Part shown: one piece after another, positions 25,446 through 35,900 of the stretch
Numbering within the stretch: the first letter of the stretch is position 1
How the letters are laid out: each line of letters opens with the position of its first letter
From: Saprospiraceae bacterium
GTDB lineage: Bacteria; Bacteroidota; Bacteroidia; Chitinophagales; Saprospiraceae
DNA length: 52,684 nucleotides
Assembly: GCA_022448955.1 (NCBI GenBank)
Contig: JAKVCU010000026.1
Location: forward strand, 1 to 52,684
Direction of reading: 5' to 3'
The notes under the pieces: model-generated
The model's database searches: none
The model's input: the letters and a program-made list of their open reading frames with translations, nothing else
What the model was told of the DNA's origin: nothing
Program-made: the position numbers and the translations under genes

Positions 25446-27959
25446 ATGCTTAAATCAAAAAGAATGAAGAAGATTTCTCTACTATCTATATTACTCCCTA
25501 TCTTCCTTTGCGGAAAAATAAATGCCCAGAATGTTAACACTACTGATGAACGATTAGAAATCGGAGGGATTACTGTTGTTGGAAATACATTTAGTGATAA
25601 GCTAGGAATTATTGCCGTTAGCGGATTAGAAATTGGGCAAATACTCCATAAAGAAAATTTAGCTATCCAGCAGGCCATCAAAGCTTTATGGAATCAAAAG
25701 CTTTTTTCAGATGTACAAATACAAGAGACCAATAGGGTAGGCCATATCGTCTTTTTAGAAATCTCGGTAAAAGAACCACCTCGTCTAAAATCTTATGAAA
25801 TACGTGGTATCAAAAAAAGTAAAGTAGCTGATATTAAAGCTATCGCAAATCCCTATCTCATCACAGGTACAATGATTACTGATGCAGAACAAGCGCAAGT
25901 CCAACAAAAGATAGCCGACTACTACGCAGAAAAAGGCTTCCCTGATGCCCAGATCAATATTGATCAAAAAGTCATACAAAAAACAAAATTATACCTCACG
26001 ATCAATATCCAAAAAGGTAAGCGAGTAAAAGTGGCAAGCATCCAGTTTAAGGGCAACACAAAAATGAAAGACCGGAAGCTAAAGAAATTATTAGGCATCG
26101 ATACCAAAAGTAAATGGTTTGCCAAATCACTACTAAACGAAGAACTGCTACAATCAGGTAAATTAACCATTCAGCATTATTACCATTCTCTAGGTCATCT
26201 AGATGTCCAGTTTACGGCCGATTCAACATGGCGAAATGCAGATGGCAATTGGATGATAGCATTGAGCCTAAATGAAGGACCAACTTATCATCTAGGCCAT
26301 GTCGAATGGAAGGGAAATTCCATCTATCCTAATGAATTGCTCAACCAAGTGCTCGATATGCAAAAGGGCGATATCTTCAATCAACAAGCATTAGATGAAG
26401 GCCTTCGCTTCCGCCCCGATGGAAAGGATGTTACAGCATTGTATATGGATAATGGCTATCTCTTCTTTCAATTACAAGTACTAGAGAAGGCTATTCGACA
26501 AGATACGATTGATCTTGAAATCCGTATCCAAGAAGGTCCACAAGCAAGGATTGGAAGTATAAAAATTCAAGGAAATGAGCGAACTAGTGAGGCGGTTATT
26601 AGAAGAGAATTGCATACACAACCAGGCGAGAAGTTTAGTCGCGATGCCATTATTCGTTCTCAAAGAGCTTTAATAAACCTTGGCTACTTTAATCCAGAAA
26701 AAATGGATGTCCAAACTCAAGTCAATGCACAAAAAGGCACTGTAGATATCACTTATGTGCTAGAAGAAAAGATAAATGATCAGTTTGAGCTATCGGCAGG
26801 CTGGGGTGGATCCGATATTGGCATTACAGGTACTCTAGGGATTAGTTTTAATAACTTTTCCTTGCGCAATCTCTTGAATAGTGATGCCTGGGATCCTTAC
26901 CCAAGTGGTGATGGACAACAACTTCGTTTTCGGATACAGTCCAATGGCCAAGCTTATCAATCTTATAATATGTCTTTTACCGAACCATGGCTCGGTGGCA
27001 AGCGACCCAATCAATTAAGCTTTAGCGCTTTTTATAATCAACTATTTGATGAGGGTAATGAAGAAATAGCAGATGGCCGATTTTCCATTTTAGGCTTGAA
27101 TGCAAGCCTAGGGTCTCGTTTTCAATGGGGCGATGAGATTTGGGTTTCTACAACAGGGCTAAGTTATCAAGGCTATCGTTTAAATGATTGGAATAATGGA
27201 TTTTTTACTACTGAAAATGGAACTGAGATTCAAAATGGGCAATACCACAATTTGGCTTTTAGTCAAAAGCTAAGTTTAAGTACAATAGATCATCCCCTAT
27301 TTCCCACTCAGGGTTTCCGTTTTAATGCATCTGTTAAAGCGACCCTGCCTTATTCTAAATTGGGTATGGTAGACGAAAATGCAGATAATCCACAAGAACA
27401 ATTCCGATGGCTAGAGTACCACAAATGGCAGTTGGATGGCGAGTGGTATAAGCGATTAGTGGGGAAGTTGGTTTTCAAGGGGAGCGTGAAGTTAGGTTAT
27501 GTGGGGAACTATTCCAGCACAATAGGTACTTCTCCTTTCGAACGTTTTCAGCTAGGGGGGGATGGTTATAGTAATGTACAGAGTATTTATGTAGGGACTG
27601 ATTTGGTATCCCTAAGAGGGTATGATATCGACAATTTGGAAAATAACTATACGAATGGACAATTGACTGCTCAGCCGCTTTTCGCAAAATATACCGCTGA
27701 GTTACGCTATCCAATATCTTTCAATCCAAATGCGACTATCTGGGCATTGGCTTTCGCCGAAGCAGGGAATAGTTGGTCTTCATTGGATAAATTACAGCCT
27801 TTTAATCTGAAGCGCTCTGCAGGATTAGGCTTGCGAGTGCATCTACCTATTTTTGGTACGCTAGGCTTTGACTATGGCATTGGTTTTGATCAGCCGGGCC
27901 CATTATCATTACAGAATAACGGGAGGTTCAATATTATTTTGGGTTTTGAGCCTTTTTAA
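25446..27959 (+). CDS. bamA: Outer-membrane protein assembly factor BamA
   Basis: An Omp85-family protein that folds beta-barrel proteins into the outer membrane. The signal peptide is in MKKISLLSILLPIFLCGKINAQ. About five POTRA domains follow (roughly residues 30-450), recognisable by repeated ITVVGNTF, YEIRGIKKSK, VASIQFKGNTKM, GHVEWKGNSIY and GSIKIQGNERTSEAVIRREL. The C-terminal barrel carries the L6-loop motif as SLRGYDIDN (VRGF/Y in relatives), GWGGSDIGITGTLGISFNNFSLRNL, and ends in a terminal Phe. The length (837) is normal for this phylum. No skp/ompH or uppS gene lies next to it, unlike in many Bacteroidota. Confidence 0.95.
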   Translation: MLKSKRMKKISLLSILLPIFLCGKINAQNVNTTDERLEIGGITVVGNTFSDKLGIIAVSGLEIGQILHKENLAIQQAIKALWNQKLFSDVQIQETNRVGHIVFLEISVKEPPRLKSYEIRGIKKSKVADIKAIANPYLITGTMITDAEQAQVQQKIADYYAEKGFPDAQINIDQKVIQKTKLYLTINIQKGKRVKVASIQFKGNTKMKDRKLKKLLGIDTKSKWFAKSLLNEELLQSGKLTIQHYYHSLGHLDVQFTADSTWRNADGNWMIALSLNEGPTYHLGHVEWKGNSIYPNELLNQVLDMQKGDIFNQQALDEGLRFRPDGKDVTALYMDNGYLFFQLQVLEKAIRQDTIDLEIRIQEGPQARIGSIKIQGNERTSEAVIRRELHTQPGEKFSRDAIIRSQRALINLGYFNPEKMDVQTQVNAQKGTVDITYVLEEKINDQFELSAGWGGSDIGITGTLGISFNNFSLRNLLNSDAWDPYPSGDGQQLRFRIQSNGQAYQSYNMSFTEPWLGGKRPNQLSFSAFYNQLFDEGNEEIADGRFSILGLNASLGSRFQWGDEIWVSTTGLSYQGYRLNDWNNGFFTTENGTEIQNGQYHNLAFSQKLSLSTIDHPLFPTQGFRFNASVKATLPYSKLGMVDENADNPQEQFRWLEYHKWQLDGEWYKRLVGKLVFKGSVKLGYVGNYSSTIGTSPFERFQLGGDGYSNVQSIYVGTDLVSLRGYDIDNLENNYTNGQLTAQPLFAKYTAELRYPISFNPNATIWALAFAEAGNSWSSLDKLQPFNLKRSAGLGLRVHLPIFGTLGFDYGIGFDQPGPLSLQNNGRFNIILGFEPF

Positions 27960-27965
27960 CTCAAA

Positions 27966-28013
27966 CCCATTATGCGACCCACCTAAGGCAGATCGCACAA
28001 CGGGCATAAGGGG
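27966..28013. terminator. Weak hairpin between convergent bamA and DUF6624 genes
   Basis: CCC-A-TTATGC (27966-27975) can pair with GCATAA-G-GGG (28004-28013) around a 28-base loop; TGCG/CGCA offers an alternative inside. No T-run. It is the only structure in the 61 bases between the two stops. Confidence 0.35.
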
Positions 28014-28020
28014 ATGGTGT

Positions 28021-28941
28021 TTACTTCTCCTTCTGTTCCACCGTCCATTCAATGCCCCAACGCTTTACATAGTCTTGGATAGGGCCAAGGCCTACTTCTT
28101 TTCTTCTTTGGTTGACATATTCTGGATCTTTTATTTCGTAAACTTCTTGTTGTCCGGTTTCTGGATTCATGGTAATTTGTGAGCCATAAGTTTGTGGGTT
28201 GCCATTACGCATTTGGATACGGTCTTCTAATAAAGCGAGATGAGAACCGCTTGATTCTCCTTGCTTTACAGATTCGCGAAGCATTGGAAGGTATTTTTCT
28301 TGTGTTTCTAGTGGTGCATGTTGGATGACTAACCAAATCGTCATATTGGCCTTGCCACCAACTACGCTTTTGCCTACCCAACCTCTTTCATCGATAATCT
28401 TAATGACCTCAAGCTCGTTTAAGCTATCTTGTTCATTGACTAGGCTCCAGAAATATTTCATTTCTTCTGATTCGCGTCCAAATTTTTCTTCCGCTTCTCG
28501 GTATAATTGTCTTAAGGTTTGATCTTTTACATGGATGGCTTCTAATTGTGCCATGAGTGGTTTATCAAGGTCCTTTTCATATTCATCCAAATTGGCTTGT
28601 GCGATGGAAGTAGCTTTTTCCCAACCTTCTTTATCATGCAAGGATTTTAAATCGCTATCTTTTTTCATCCATGAAACATCTTTCCATCCTTTTTCAGATG
28701 ATTTGATCAGGTATTGCATAGCTTTTTTGTCATTTCCCGCAAGGGCAGTGTAACATGCAGCATTGTAGTAGTTAGAAGCAGAGCCTTCTTTCATTTCCAA
28801 GGCTTGATCATAAAGTTTTGCAGCATCAGTATATTCCTTGGCATCGTATTTGGCATTGCCTTCTTGGATAAGGCTTTGAAAATCTTGTGCATAAGAAATC
28901 GAAAAACATAAACAAAGGGTGATGACTAGTAATGGTTTCAT
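28021..28941 (-). CDS. Secreted TPR/DUF6624 protein
   Basis: A 306-residue exported protein with signal peptide MKPLLVITLCLCFSISYAQ. Residues 20-110 hold tetratricopeptide-like helices (IQEGNAKYDAKEYTDAAKLYDQAL, then SNYYNAACYTALAGNDKKAMQYL, and KSLHDKEGWEKA). The C-terminal part matches the DUF6624 family: VKDQTLRQLYREAEEKFG, IDERGWVGKSVVGGKANMTIWLVIQHA, and ALLEDRIQMRNGNPQTYGSQI. The function of that family is not known to me. It is transcribed alone toward bamA. Confidence 0.75.
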   Translation of the reverse strand: MKPLLVITLCLCFSISYAQDFQSLIQEGNAKYDAKEYTDAAKLYDQALEMKEGSASNYYNAACYTALAGNDKKAMQYLIKSSEKGWKDVSWMKKDSDLKSLHDKEGWEKATSIAQANLDEYEKDLDKPLMAQLEAIHVKDQTLRQLYREAEEKFGRESEEMKYFWSLVNEQDSLNELEVIKIIDERGWVGKSVVGGKANMTIWLVIQHAPLETQEKYLPMLRESVKQGESSGSHLALLEDRIQMRNGNPQTYGSQITMNPETGQQEVYEIKDPEYVNQRRKEVGLGPIQDYVKRWGIEWTVEQKEK

Positions 28942-29060
28942 GTTGTATAGATCTAAATGAACTAAAATTTCGTTTTATGACGTAATTATACGTTGAATTT
29001 TTTTCTTTTTAAAAGATTAACAAAAAAATATTAGGCAAAAGAAGTTCGAGGATAAGCTGT

Positions 29061-29603
29061 TTATACTCTTTCTAGTTTAATATGCGGTTGTGGAGGAAAA
29101 ACCACGTCAATCTCATCATCTACATTTACAGGACCTCCTTCTAAAACAATGCCCATTATGCCTGATTTACGGATCAAATTTCCGTCTTCATCTTTATCCA
29201 ATACTGCTTTCATCAAACCAGTTTGAATACTTTCTAGTTGTGCGCAAGGATTGCGAAGGCCTGTGATTTCGACCTGTGCCTGTTGGCCGATTTTTAGTAT
29301 GGTGCCTTTCGGCAAATTGATTAAGTCGATACCATGTGTAGTGATGTTTTCGCCCATTTGGCCAGCTCGGACTTCAAAGCCATTTTGGTGCAGTTCTTCG
29401 TGCAACTCTGCCGCGATGAGATGAACTTGGCGTAAATTAGGCTGGGTAGGATCTTTGGCTACTCTGGATCTATGTTTGACCGTTTGGCCCATGTGTGCAT
29501 CGCCTTCAACGCCCAGGCCTTTGAGTAATTGTATTTGCCTTTCGGCAAATTTGCTAAGTGTGTGTGTAGCACTTCTGTGAAGTGCGGTTACTTTTCCTGT
29601 CAT
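29061..29603 (-). CDS. MOSC-domain protein
   Basis: A 180-residue MOSC protein, a fold related to the C-terminal domain of molybdenum cofactor sulfurases and to YiiM. I chose the ATG at 29603, 16 bases after the dacB stop; an upstream ATG at 29663 would overlap dacB by 44 bases. Family marks are GLGVEGDAHMGQTVKHRSRV, RQVHLIAAELHEEL, GENITTHGIDLINLPKGTIL, and the conserved Cys in GLRNPCAQLESI. Such proteins are linked to molybdenum cofactor-dependent oxygen or sulfur transfer, but no molybdenum gene is nearby. It is likely cotranscribed with dacB. Confidence 0.88.
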   Translation of the reverse strand: MTGKVTALHRSATHTLSKFAERQIQLLKGLGVEGDAHMGQTVKHRSRVAKDPTQPNLRQVHLIAAELHEELHQNGFEVRAGQMGENITTHGIDLINLPKGTILKIGQQAQVEITGLRNPCAQLESIQTGLMKAVLDKDEDGNLIRKSGIMGIVLEGGPVNVDDEIDVVFPPQPHIKLERV

Positions 29604-29619
29604 GTCGGGTGGTTTTTTC

Positions 29620-30954
29620 TTAAAAATTGGCCTTAATATATTCCAAAATTTTTTGCATTTCAACTTTTAATGACTGAGAACTACTGTTAAAGTTATTGTG
29701 CATAAAGCTAAAGATGAGCGTTCTTCCATTATCCGTTTTGATATAACCACTGAGGCAGTGCAGGTTGCGCAAGGTACCAGTTTTGGCAAAAATGTAAGGC
29801 TGCTCCGCAGCATACCATTTTCTAATGGTTCCAGAGACACCACCTTGTGCAAAAAGGCTAAAAAGACGTTCTTCAGGATACTGCTGGTACATCTTTTGCA
29901 GTACATATACGATCGTCCTTGGGGTAAATAAATTATACCTGCTGATGCCAGAACCATCGTACCACCTTAACTGGTCAGGGGCATCTGCCAATAAGCTATC
30001 TTTTGCGTAAGCTATAATTTTTGATGTATTGATGGTATCAAATAAACGATCAGAACAAAGTAACAATAATTGCTCTGCAATAAAGTTATCGCTAGGAAGC
30101 ATAAGCTGGCGGTAGACTGAATCTGGCATGCTTTGTTGAAATATCTTTTTTTCAAGCGGAATCTCCTTTTCTAAAAGGTGTATTTCTTGACCTACTAATG
30201 GACGCAAACATTGCGCTACAATTTCGGGAGAGTGAATAAATGGAATTACCCGACTATACCCGATTTCTTGATGCGCTTTTTGATTATAGATAAAATCATT
30301 ACTTCTTTCCAAACGAGAAGTACGGGCATGCTTGCTGGTTAATTGATCAGAAAAGCGGAAACGATCTCCAAAATATGGAGGTTCGATGCTAATCGTTCGA
30401 TTACTATCTGTTTTGATCCAAGCTAAGTTGCCATAAATCGGAATGGCTGCTTTTTCTGCTTGAAAGCCGCCAGTATAATCATCCCACATCCAGCCCGAAC
30501 CAAAGCGATCGTCCTGAAAATTATGATTGGATAAAAAGAGCTTTTTATCCCTGTGCTGTTTCAGAAAATGAATTAAAGTATCAGAGTGATCGTGTTCTGG
30601 ATGTAGTAGTAGCGGATTGCCTGTCCCCCAGAAAATGAGGGAGTCACCATGAATGTCATAATTGCAAATGGCTAGCTCATCATCTAAAATTTGTAAAGCG
30701 GTGTATAATGTAAAAATCTTAGTATTAGATGCAGGCGTAAAGTACTTAGCGGCATTTTGCTGAAATAGCGTCTGTTGTGTAATCGGGTCAAACAGCACAA
30801 AACCAGTGAACCCTTTAGAAAATACAGGAGATTGGGTAACGAGTTCTGCTAAGCTGTTAGATTGCTTTTGGGAGAGCGGTTGTGTACTTTGGCAAGCCCA
30901 AACTACACAAAGGGTAACAACAAATAGATTGTATTTTATTATTTTGGTTTTCAT
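29620..30954 (-). CDS. dacB: D-alanyl-D-alanine carboxypeptidase/endopeptidase (PBP4, S13 family)
   Basis: A 444-residue periplasmic serine hydrolase that trims peptidoglycan peptides and opens crosslinks. The signal sequence ends in TLCVVWAC, a possible lipobox with Cys at residue 21. Active-site motifs are in order: SxxK as S76-N-T-K79 in FTPASNTKIFTLYT, SxN as SDN in LPSDNFIAEQLLLL, and KTG in FAKTGTLRNLHCLSGYI. The long insert typical of S13 enzymes lies between the first two motifs. It starts 40 bases from the divergent serine hydrolase gene, so the two share a compact promoter region. Confidence 0.92.
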   Translation of the reverse strand: MKTKIIKYNLFVVTLCVVWACQSTQPLSQKQSNSLAELVTQSPVFSKGFTGFVLFDPITQQTLFQQNAAKYFTPASNTKIFTLYTALQILDDELAICNYDIHGDSLIFWGTGNPLLLHPEHDHSDTLIHFLKQHRDKKLFLSNHNFQDDRFGSGWMWDDYTGGFQAEKAAIPIYGNLAWIKTDSNRTISIEPPYFGDRFRFSDQLTSKHARTSRLERSNDFIYNQKAHQEIGYSRVIPFIHSPEIVAQCLRPLVGQEIHLLEKEIPLEKKIFQQSMPDSVYRQLMLPSDNFIAEQLLLLCSDRLFDTINTSKIIAYAKDSLLADAPDQLRWYDGSGISRYNLFTPRTIVYVLQKMYQQYPEERLFSLFAQGGVSGTIRKWYAAEQPYIFAKTGTLRNLHCLSGYIKTDNGRTLIFSFMHNNFNSSSQSLKVEMQKILEYIKANF

Positions 30955-30994
30955 TAAGAATATTGCTTATTAACGGAATATAAACAAATGCAAA

Positions 30995-32833
30995 ATGAAG
31001 ATAAAGCTTAGCCTTTGCATATGGTGTTTTTTGGGTTTTAAATTATTGGCCCAAACTACATTAACTTCTTTTCAGGAGGCTAGAGAATCCATTGTTTTAT
31101 TAAAAAATGATCAAGATATCATTCCATTGTCTAGGTTGGAAAGTCTTCATGCTGCTTGTTATCCATTTGCAGCAGATGGCAATATGTCTACCTCTCTGAA
31201 TCGCTATACTGTAGTAAAAACAACAACCGATCTGGCGGAAGCCAAAAATTACAACTGCTTTATTATCGCTATCGATAAAGCAAATAGGACGAAACAGACT
31301 CTTCTGCTCGAGCAAATACCATCCAAAAGTCTACTCATAAGTATTTTGGTAGGGGAAGCAGATAATTGGATAGAAGAGCCTATATTCAAAGCATCACAAG
31401 CAGTTTTTTATTTGCCCAAACCACAAACACTAGCTTTTGAAATTATTCCACAAATCATATTTGGTGGATTAGGAAGTATTGGTCGTTTGGATAGAGATAT
31501 GGGTATGAATCCTGATGTTTACGTCAAAGGTTTGGGAGTCCAAACAAAAGGAGGAATGCGCTTATCTTATGTACCTCCCGCTTTCGTGGGAATGAATGGA
31601 CAATATCTAAATGATAGTCTTAGAACTATCGTGCAAGAAGGGATAGACAAAGGTGCCTATCCAGGTGCTCAAGTGTTAGTCGCTAAAGACGGAAAAGTTA
31701 TCTTTTTTGAAACCTTTGGATATCATACGTATCAAAAAGAACGAGCAGTGAGAGAGACGGATATGTATGATTTTGCTTCCGTTACAAAAGTGACTTCTGC
31801 TTTAGCAGCCATCATGAAATTGCATGGAGAGGGCAAGTTTGACTTAAATGCTAGCTTCCCAACTTATTGGCCAGATATGAAAAAGAGCAATAAGGCGGAT
31901 TTGACTTTTCGTTCTATGCTTTCGCATAATGCTAGACTAATGCCATGGATACCTTATTGGCGTTCAACTCTACGCAAAAATGCAAACTACCCTTGGAAAA
32001 ATAAATGGAATAATACAATACTAAACGATTATAAGTTTAAAAGGAAAACCTTCAAAAGGGATTCTTCCACCAAGTATACTATCCGAATTACAGATGACTT
32101 GTGGTTACATCGAGATTATAAAAAGAAAATTTATAAGGCTATTCGCAAATCACCACTTAATGAAAAGGAAGGTTATGTATATTCTGGATTATTGTTTTAT
32201 TTGTTACCTGAAATAGTAGCTAATTTGACAGGCGAAAATTACGAAGCTTATTTGCGTAAGCATTTTTATGAGCCACTCGGCGCTAATACGATTGGATATA
32301 ATCCTTATAAAAGATTCGATTTAAATCGAATTGTACCTACTGAGAGAGATACTTTCTTTAGAATGCAGCAATTGCATGGTACCGTACATGATGAAGGTGC
32401 AGCCATGATGGCTGGCGTCTCTGCTAATGCTGGCTTATTTGGTACAGCTAATGATCTAGCCAAACTTTTTCAGATGTATCAAAATGGTGGTGTGTATGCT
32501 GGTAAGCAATATATAGCAGCCAATAGCCTGAAGGAATTTACCAGTCGATCTTATGAAAAAGAAGGAAATAGGAGGGGGTTAGGATTTGATAAACCATTGA
32601 TTACATATGATTATATGAAATCATACATAGCGAAAAGTGCTTCTTCGAGTAGTTTTGGACATAGTGGCTATACGGGTACATTGGTGTGGTCTGATCCAGA
32701 TACAGGTATTTTGTTTATCTTCTTTTCGAATAGGGTTTTCCCAACAAGAGATAACAGAAAACTATACATTCACAACCTTCGGCCACGTATGCATCAGGCA
32801 GTATATGATGCCATACAAAAAGAAGAAGAATAG
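30995..32833 (+). CDS. Serine hydrolase (beta-lactamase family) carrying a GH3 C-terminal-domain remnant
   Basis: A 612-residue secreted protein with signal peptide ending near residue 20 (FKLLAQ). Residues 25-200 resemble the C-terminal alpha/beta domain of family 3 glycoside hydrolases (FQEARESIVLLKNDQDIIPL is its usual opening), but the catalytic TIM barrel that should precede it is missing. Residues 210-605 are a class C beta-lactamase/PBP fold: SxxK at S262-V-T-K265, a YSG in place of the usual Y-x-N, and HSGYTGT as the third motif. Longer Bacteroidota relatives fuse a full GH3 enzyme to this hydrolase. Its place beside dacB suggests cell-wall or peptide work. The substrate is unknown. 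Confidence 0.8.
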   Translation: MKIKLSLCIWCFLGFKLLAQTTLTSFQEARESIVLLKNDQDIIPLSRLESLHAACYPFAADGNMSTSLNRYTVVKTTTDLAEAKNYNCFIIAIDKANRTKQTLLLEQIPSKSLLISILVGEADNWIEEPIFKASQAVFYLPKPQTLAFEIIPQIIFGGLGSIGRLDRDMGMNPDVYVKGLGVQTKGGMRLSYVPPAFVGMNGQYLNDSLRTIVQEGIDKGAYPGAQVLVAKDGKVIFFETFGYHTYQKERAVRETDMYDFASVTKVTSALAAIMKLHGEGKFDLNASFPTYWPDMKKSNKADLTFRSMLSHNARLMPWIPYWRSTLRKNANYPWKNKWNNTILNDYKFKRKTFKRDSSTKYTIRITDDLWLHRDYKKKIYKAIRKSPLNEKEGYVYSGLLFYLLPEIVANLTGENYEAYLRKHFYEPLGANTIGYNPYKRFDLNRIVPTERDTFFRMQQLHGTVHDEGAAMMAGVSANAGLFGTANDLAKLFQMYQNGGVYAGKQYIAANSLKEFTSRSYEKEGNRRGLGFDKPLITYDYMKSYIAKSASSSSFGHSGYTGTLVWSDPDTGILFIFFSNRVFPTRDNRKLYIHNLRPRMHQAVYDAIQKEEE

Positions 32834-32909
32834 ACTTTTTGCAAGGAGACTGATATTCTAAGGTATGGATTACTTATAATTTAAACGAGATATTAAATAT
32901 TTTTGGAGC

Positions 32910-32952
32910 GTAAGCACCTAAAAAAATTGACATGTCAATTTTTTGTGCTTAC
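32910..32952. terminator. Long bidirectional hairpin terminator
   Basis: GTAAGCAC (32910-32917) pairs with GTGCTTAC (32945-32952), and inside it AAAAAATTGACA pairs with TGTCAATTTTTT (32921-32944) without a loop, with a three-base bulge between. It stops transcription before the T9SS gene. Confidence 0.7.
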
Positions 32953-32998
32953 TATTTATAACTTAAGCAAGCTCTTTTTTTACTGAAAAAATCTAAAT

Positions 32999-35900
32999 AT
33001 GCAGCACTACTTTACAAAATGGGGAGGATTACTTTTGTTTTTTATAGGCAGTATAGGCGCTGTACAGGCCCAGTATTGTATGCCTACAACCAACTGTAAT
33101 GCAGGAGATGGTATCCGCGAATTTGGGATAGCAGGGTTCTTTAATGCATCAGCTTGTGAAATGGATGATGGAGTAGCAGGCTATGGTGATTTTACAGATC
33201 TTACAGGCTTAGAAGTTGGGCAAGGCGTGCCTTATACCGTAACATTACGATCAGATTTTGGAAATCAAGAAATATCCATCTGGATTGATGCTGATAACAG
33301 CGAATCGTTTGAAGATAGTGAATTGATTCTTACAGATGAGCCTGTTGGAACCGATCAAGTTACTACCGAAGTGGTGATTCCGGCTACTATTCCAATTGGT
33401 CAGTACCGCTTAAGAGTACAAGCTGCTTATTTTGCGTCTAGCAGCATCGATCCGTGTACGGTAGGTACATTTGGTGAAACAGAAGACTATACTGTGAACA
33501 TCACTGCTCCGCCAGCATGCTTACCTGTAAGCGCCATAACTGCAACAGCTGTCACAGGAACAACTGCTGATATTTCATGGACAGAAAACGGAGAAGCTAC
33601 TGCTTGGGATATTGAATTTGGAATAGCTGGTTTTATACCAACAGGCATACCAAGTGTAGGCTATGATAATATAACTAATCCAGTAACATTAACGGGACTT
33701 GCAGCTGTTACTGATTATCAAGTATATGTACGTGCAGATTGTGATATGGATAATGAAGGTGTCTCTTCATGGACAGGACCACTGTCATTCACTACATTAT
33801 GTACGTCTTTTGAACCACCTTATTTGGAAACCTTTGCGATTGATCCAGCAGATTGTTGGACAGAATACGGTGATGGAACATTGACCACCGGTCCTTTAGC
33901 ACCTGGCTTTAGTAGCTGGTTCCCTTGGGGCTTTGCGAATAACGGTACATTCGAAGGTGCCCAACGGGTGAGCTTATTCTTTTCAGGTCTAAATAATTGG
34001 TTAGTATCGCCAATGTTTGACTTGAGTGTAGGAGGACCGCATCAAGTAGAATTTGATTTTGCTATTACAGCAAATGGTATTCAAGCAGCAACAAATCTGG
34101 ATACGGATGATGAAGTTCATTTTTTGATTAGTACGGATAATGGAATCACTTGGACAGAAATTCAAATGTGGGGTTCAGCAGATAATGTGGATCCTACCGG
34201 AGAGAAAATTGTTCATGATTTAGCAGCTTACCAAGGGCAGATGGTTCAGTTTGCTTTTTATGTGACCACAGGATTTATCGATGAATCTATTTTTTCAGAT
34301 GTATTTGTAGATAATTTTTACGTACGTGAACCACCAACCTGTATTGAGGTATCTGGAGTGGCAGTTGGAAGTATTACAGGAGAATCTGCAACGGTAAGTT
34401 GGACAGAAAATGGTGATGCGACCGTATGGGATATCGAATATGGACTAGCTGGCTTTGCGCCAACAGGCCTACCAAGCGCAGGCTATGACAATATAACTAA
34501 TCCTGCTAATCTGACAGCTTTGTCGCCTGTGACGGCTTACGATGTTTATGTCAGAGCTCAATGTGATGATGATACCTCCTTATGGATTGGACCGTTAAGC
34601 TTTACAACAGCTTGTGCTACCTTTATCCCTCCTTATGTCCAAGACTTTACATTATTTGAGCCAGAATGTTGGGAAAAAGCAGATAATGGAGATTGGACAG
34701 AAGGCCCTCAGAACTTTGGCTTTAGCTCTTGGTTCTCGGATGGCTTTGGAAATGATGGCTTTGAAGGGTCACAAAAAATTAACTTATTTACTTTAGGTAA
34801 AAACGACTGGTTGATTTCTCCGCTCATTGACCTAACGACTGGAGGTCCTTACCAAGTGGAATTTGATGTTGCTATTACTCTATTTGCTTCTCAACTCCCA
34901 GGTACAATGGGATCAGATGATGCGGTGCGTTTCTTGATCAGTACAGATAATGGAACCACTTGGGAATCCCTAGATATCTGGGATAATACAAGTTCAATAG
35001 CGCAGGGTGGCGAACACTTTATCTATAGCTTAGACGATTATGCTGGGCAGGTGGTACAATTCGCATTCTGGGGGACAGAGGGTACTGTAGACGATTTTGA
35101 AGATGTTGACTTTTTTGTAGATAACTTCTTTGTTCGTATACCTCCCAGTTGTCCTGAAATTTCAAATTTGAGTGTCGTAGGTGTTACAGGGGGAAGTGCT
35201 ATCATTTTCTGGAATGAAAATGGTGATGCGAATGTATGGGATGTTGAATTTGGGCAAGCGGGTTTTGTGCCTACAGGCGAACCAACACCTGGTTATGATA
35301 ATGTAGGTAATCCAGTATTCTTATCAGACTTAGATCCAATAACAACTTATGATGTATACGTTCGTGCCGATTGTTCGGATGATGAACCAGATGTAGCAAT
35401 TTGGATTGGACCATTAAGTTTTACGACAGGCTGCATTGCATTTACTCCTCCATATCTACAGGACTTTACGCTTATTGAGCCAGAATGTTGGGAACAAGCA
35501 GATAATGGGGATTGGACAGAGGGACCTCAGAATTTTGGCTTTAGCTCTTGGTTCTCAGATGGCTTTGCTAATATTGGCTTTGAAGGGGCTCAGAAGATTA
35601 ATCTGTTTACATTAGGTAAAAGTGATTGGTTGGTTTCTCCGATTATTGACGCTACTAATGGGGGGCCATATCAGGTAGAGTTTGATGTTGCTATCACTCA
35701 ATTCGCTTCTCAAATACCAGCAACTATGGGTTCAGATGATGAGGTGCGCTTTCTAATTAGTGAAGATAATGGGGCATCTTGGGCTACATTAGAAATTTGG
35801 ACTAGCGACTCCCTGATTCAAGAAGGCGGACAGCATTATGTGATTGACTTAGAAGAGTACTTTGGCCAAGAGCTACAATTTGCATTCTGGGGAACAGAAG

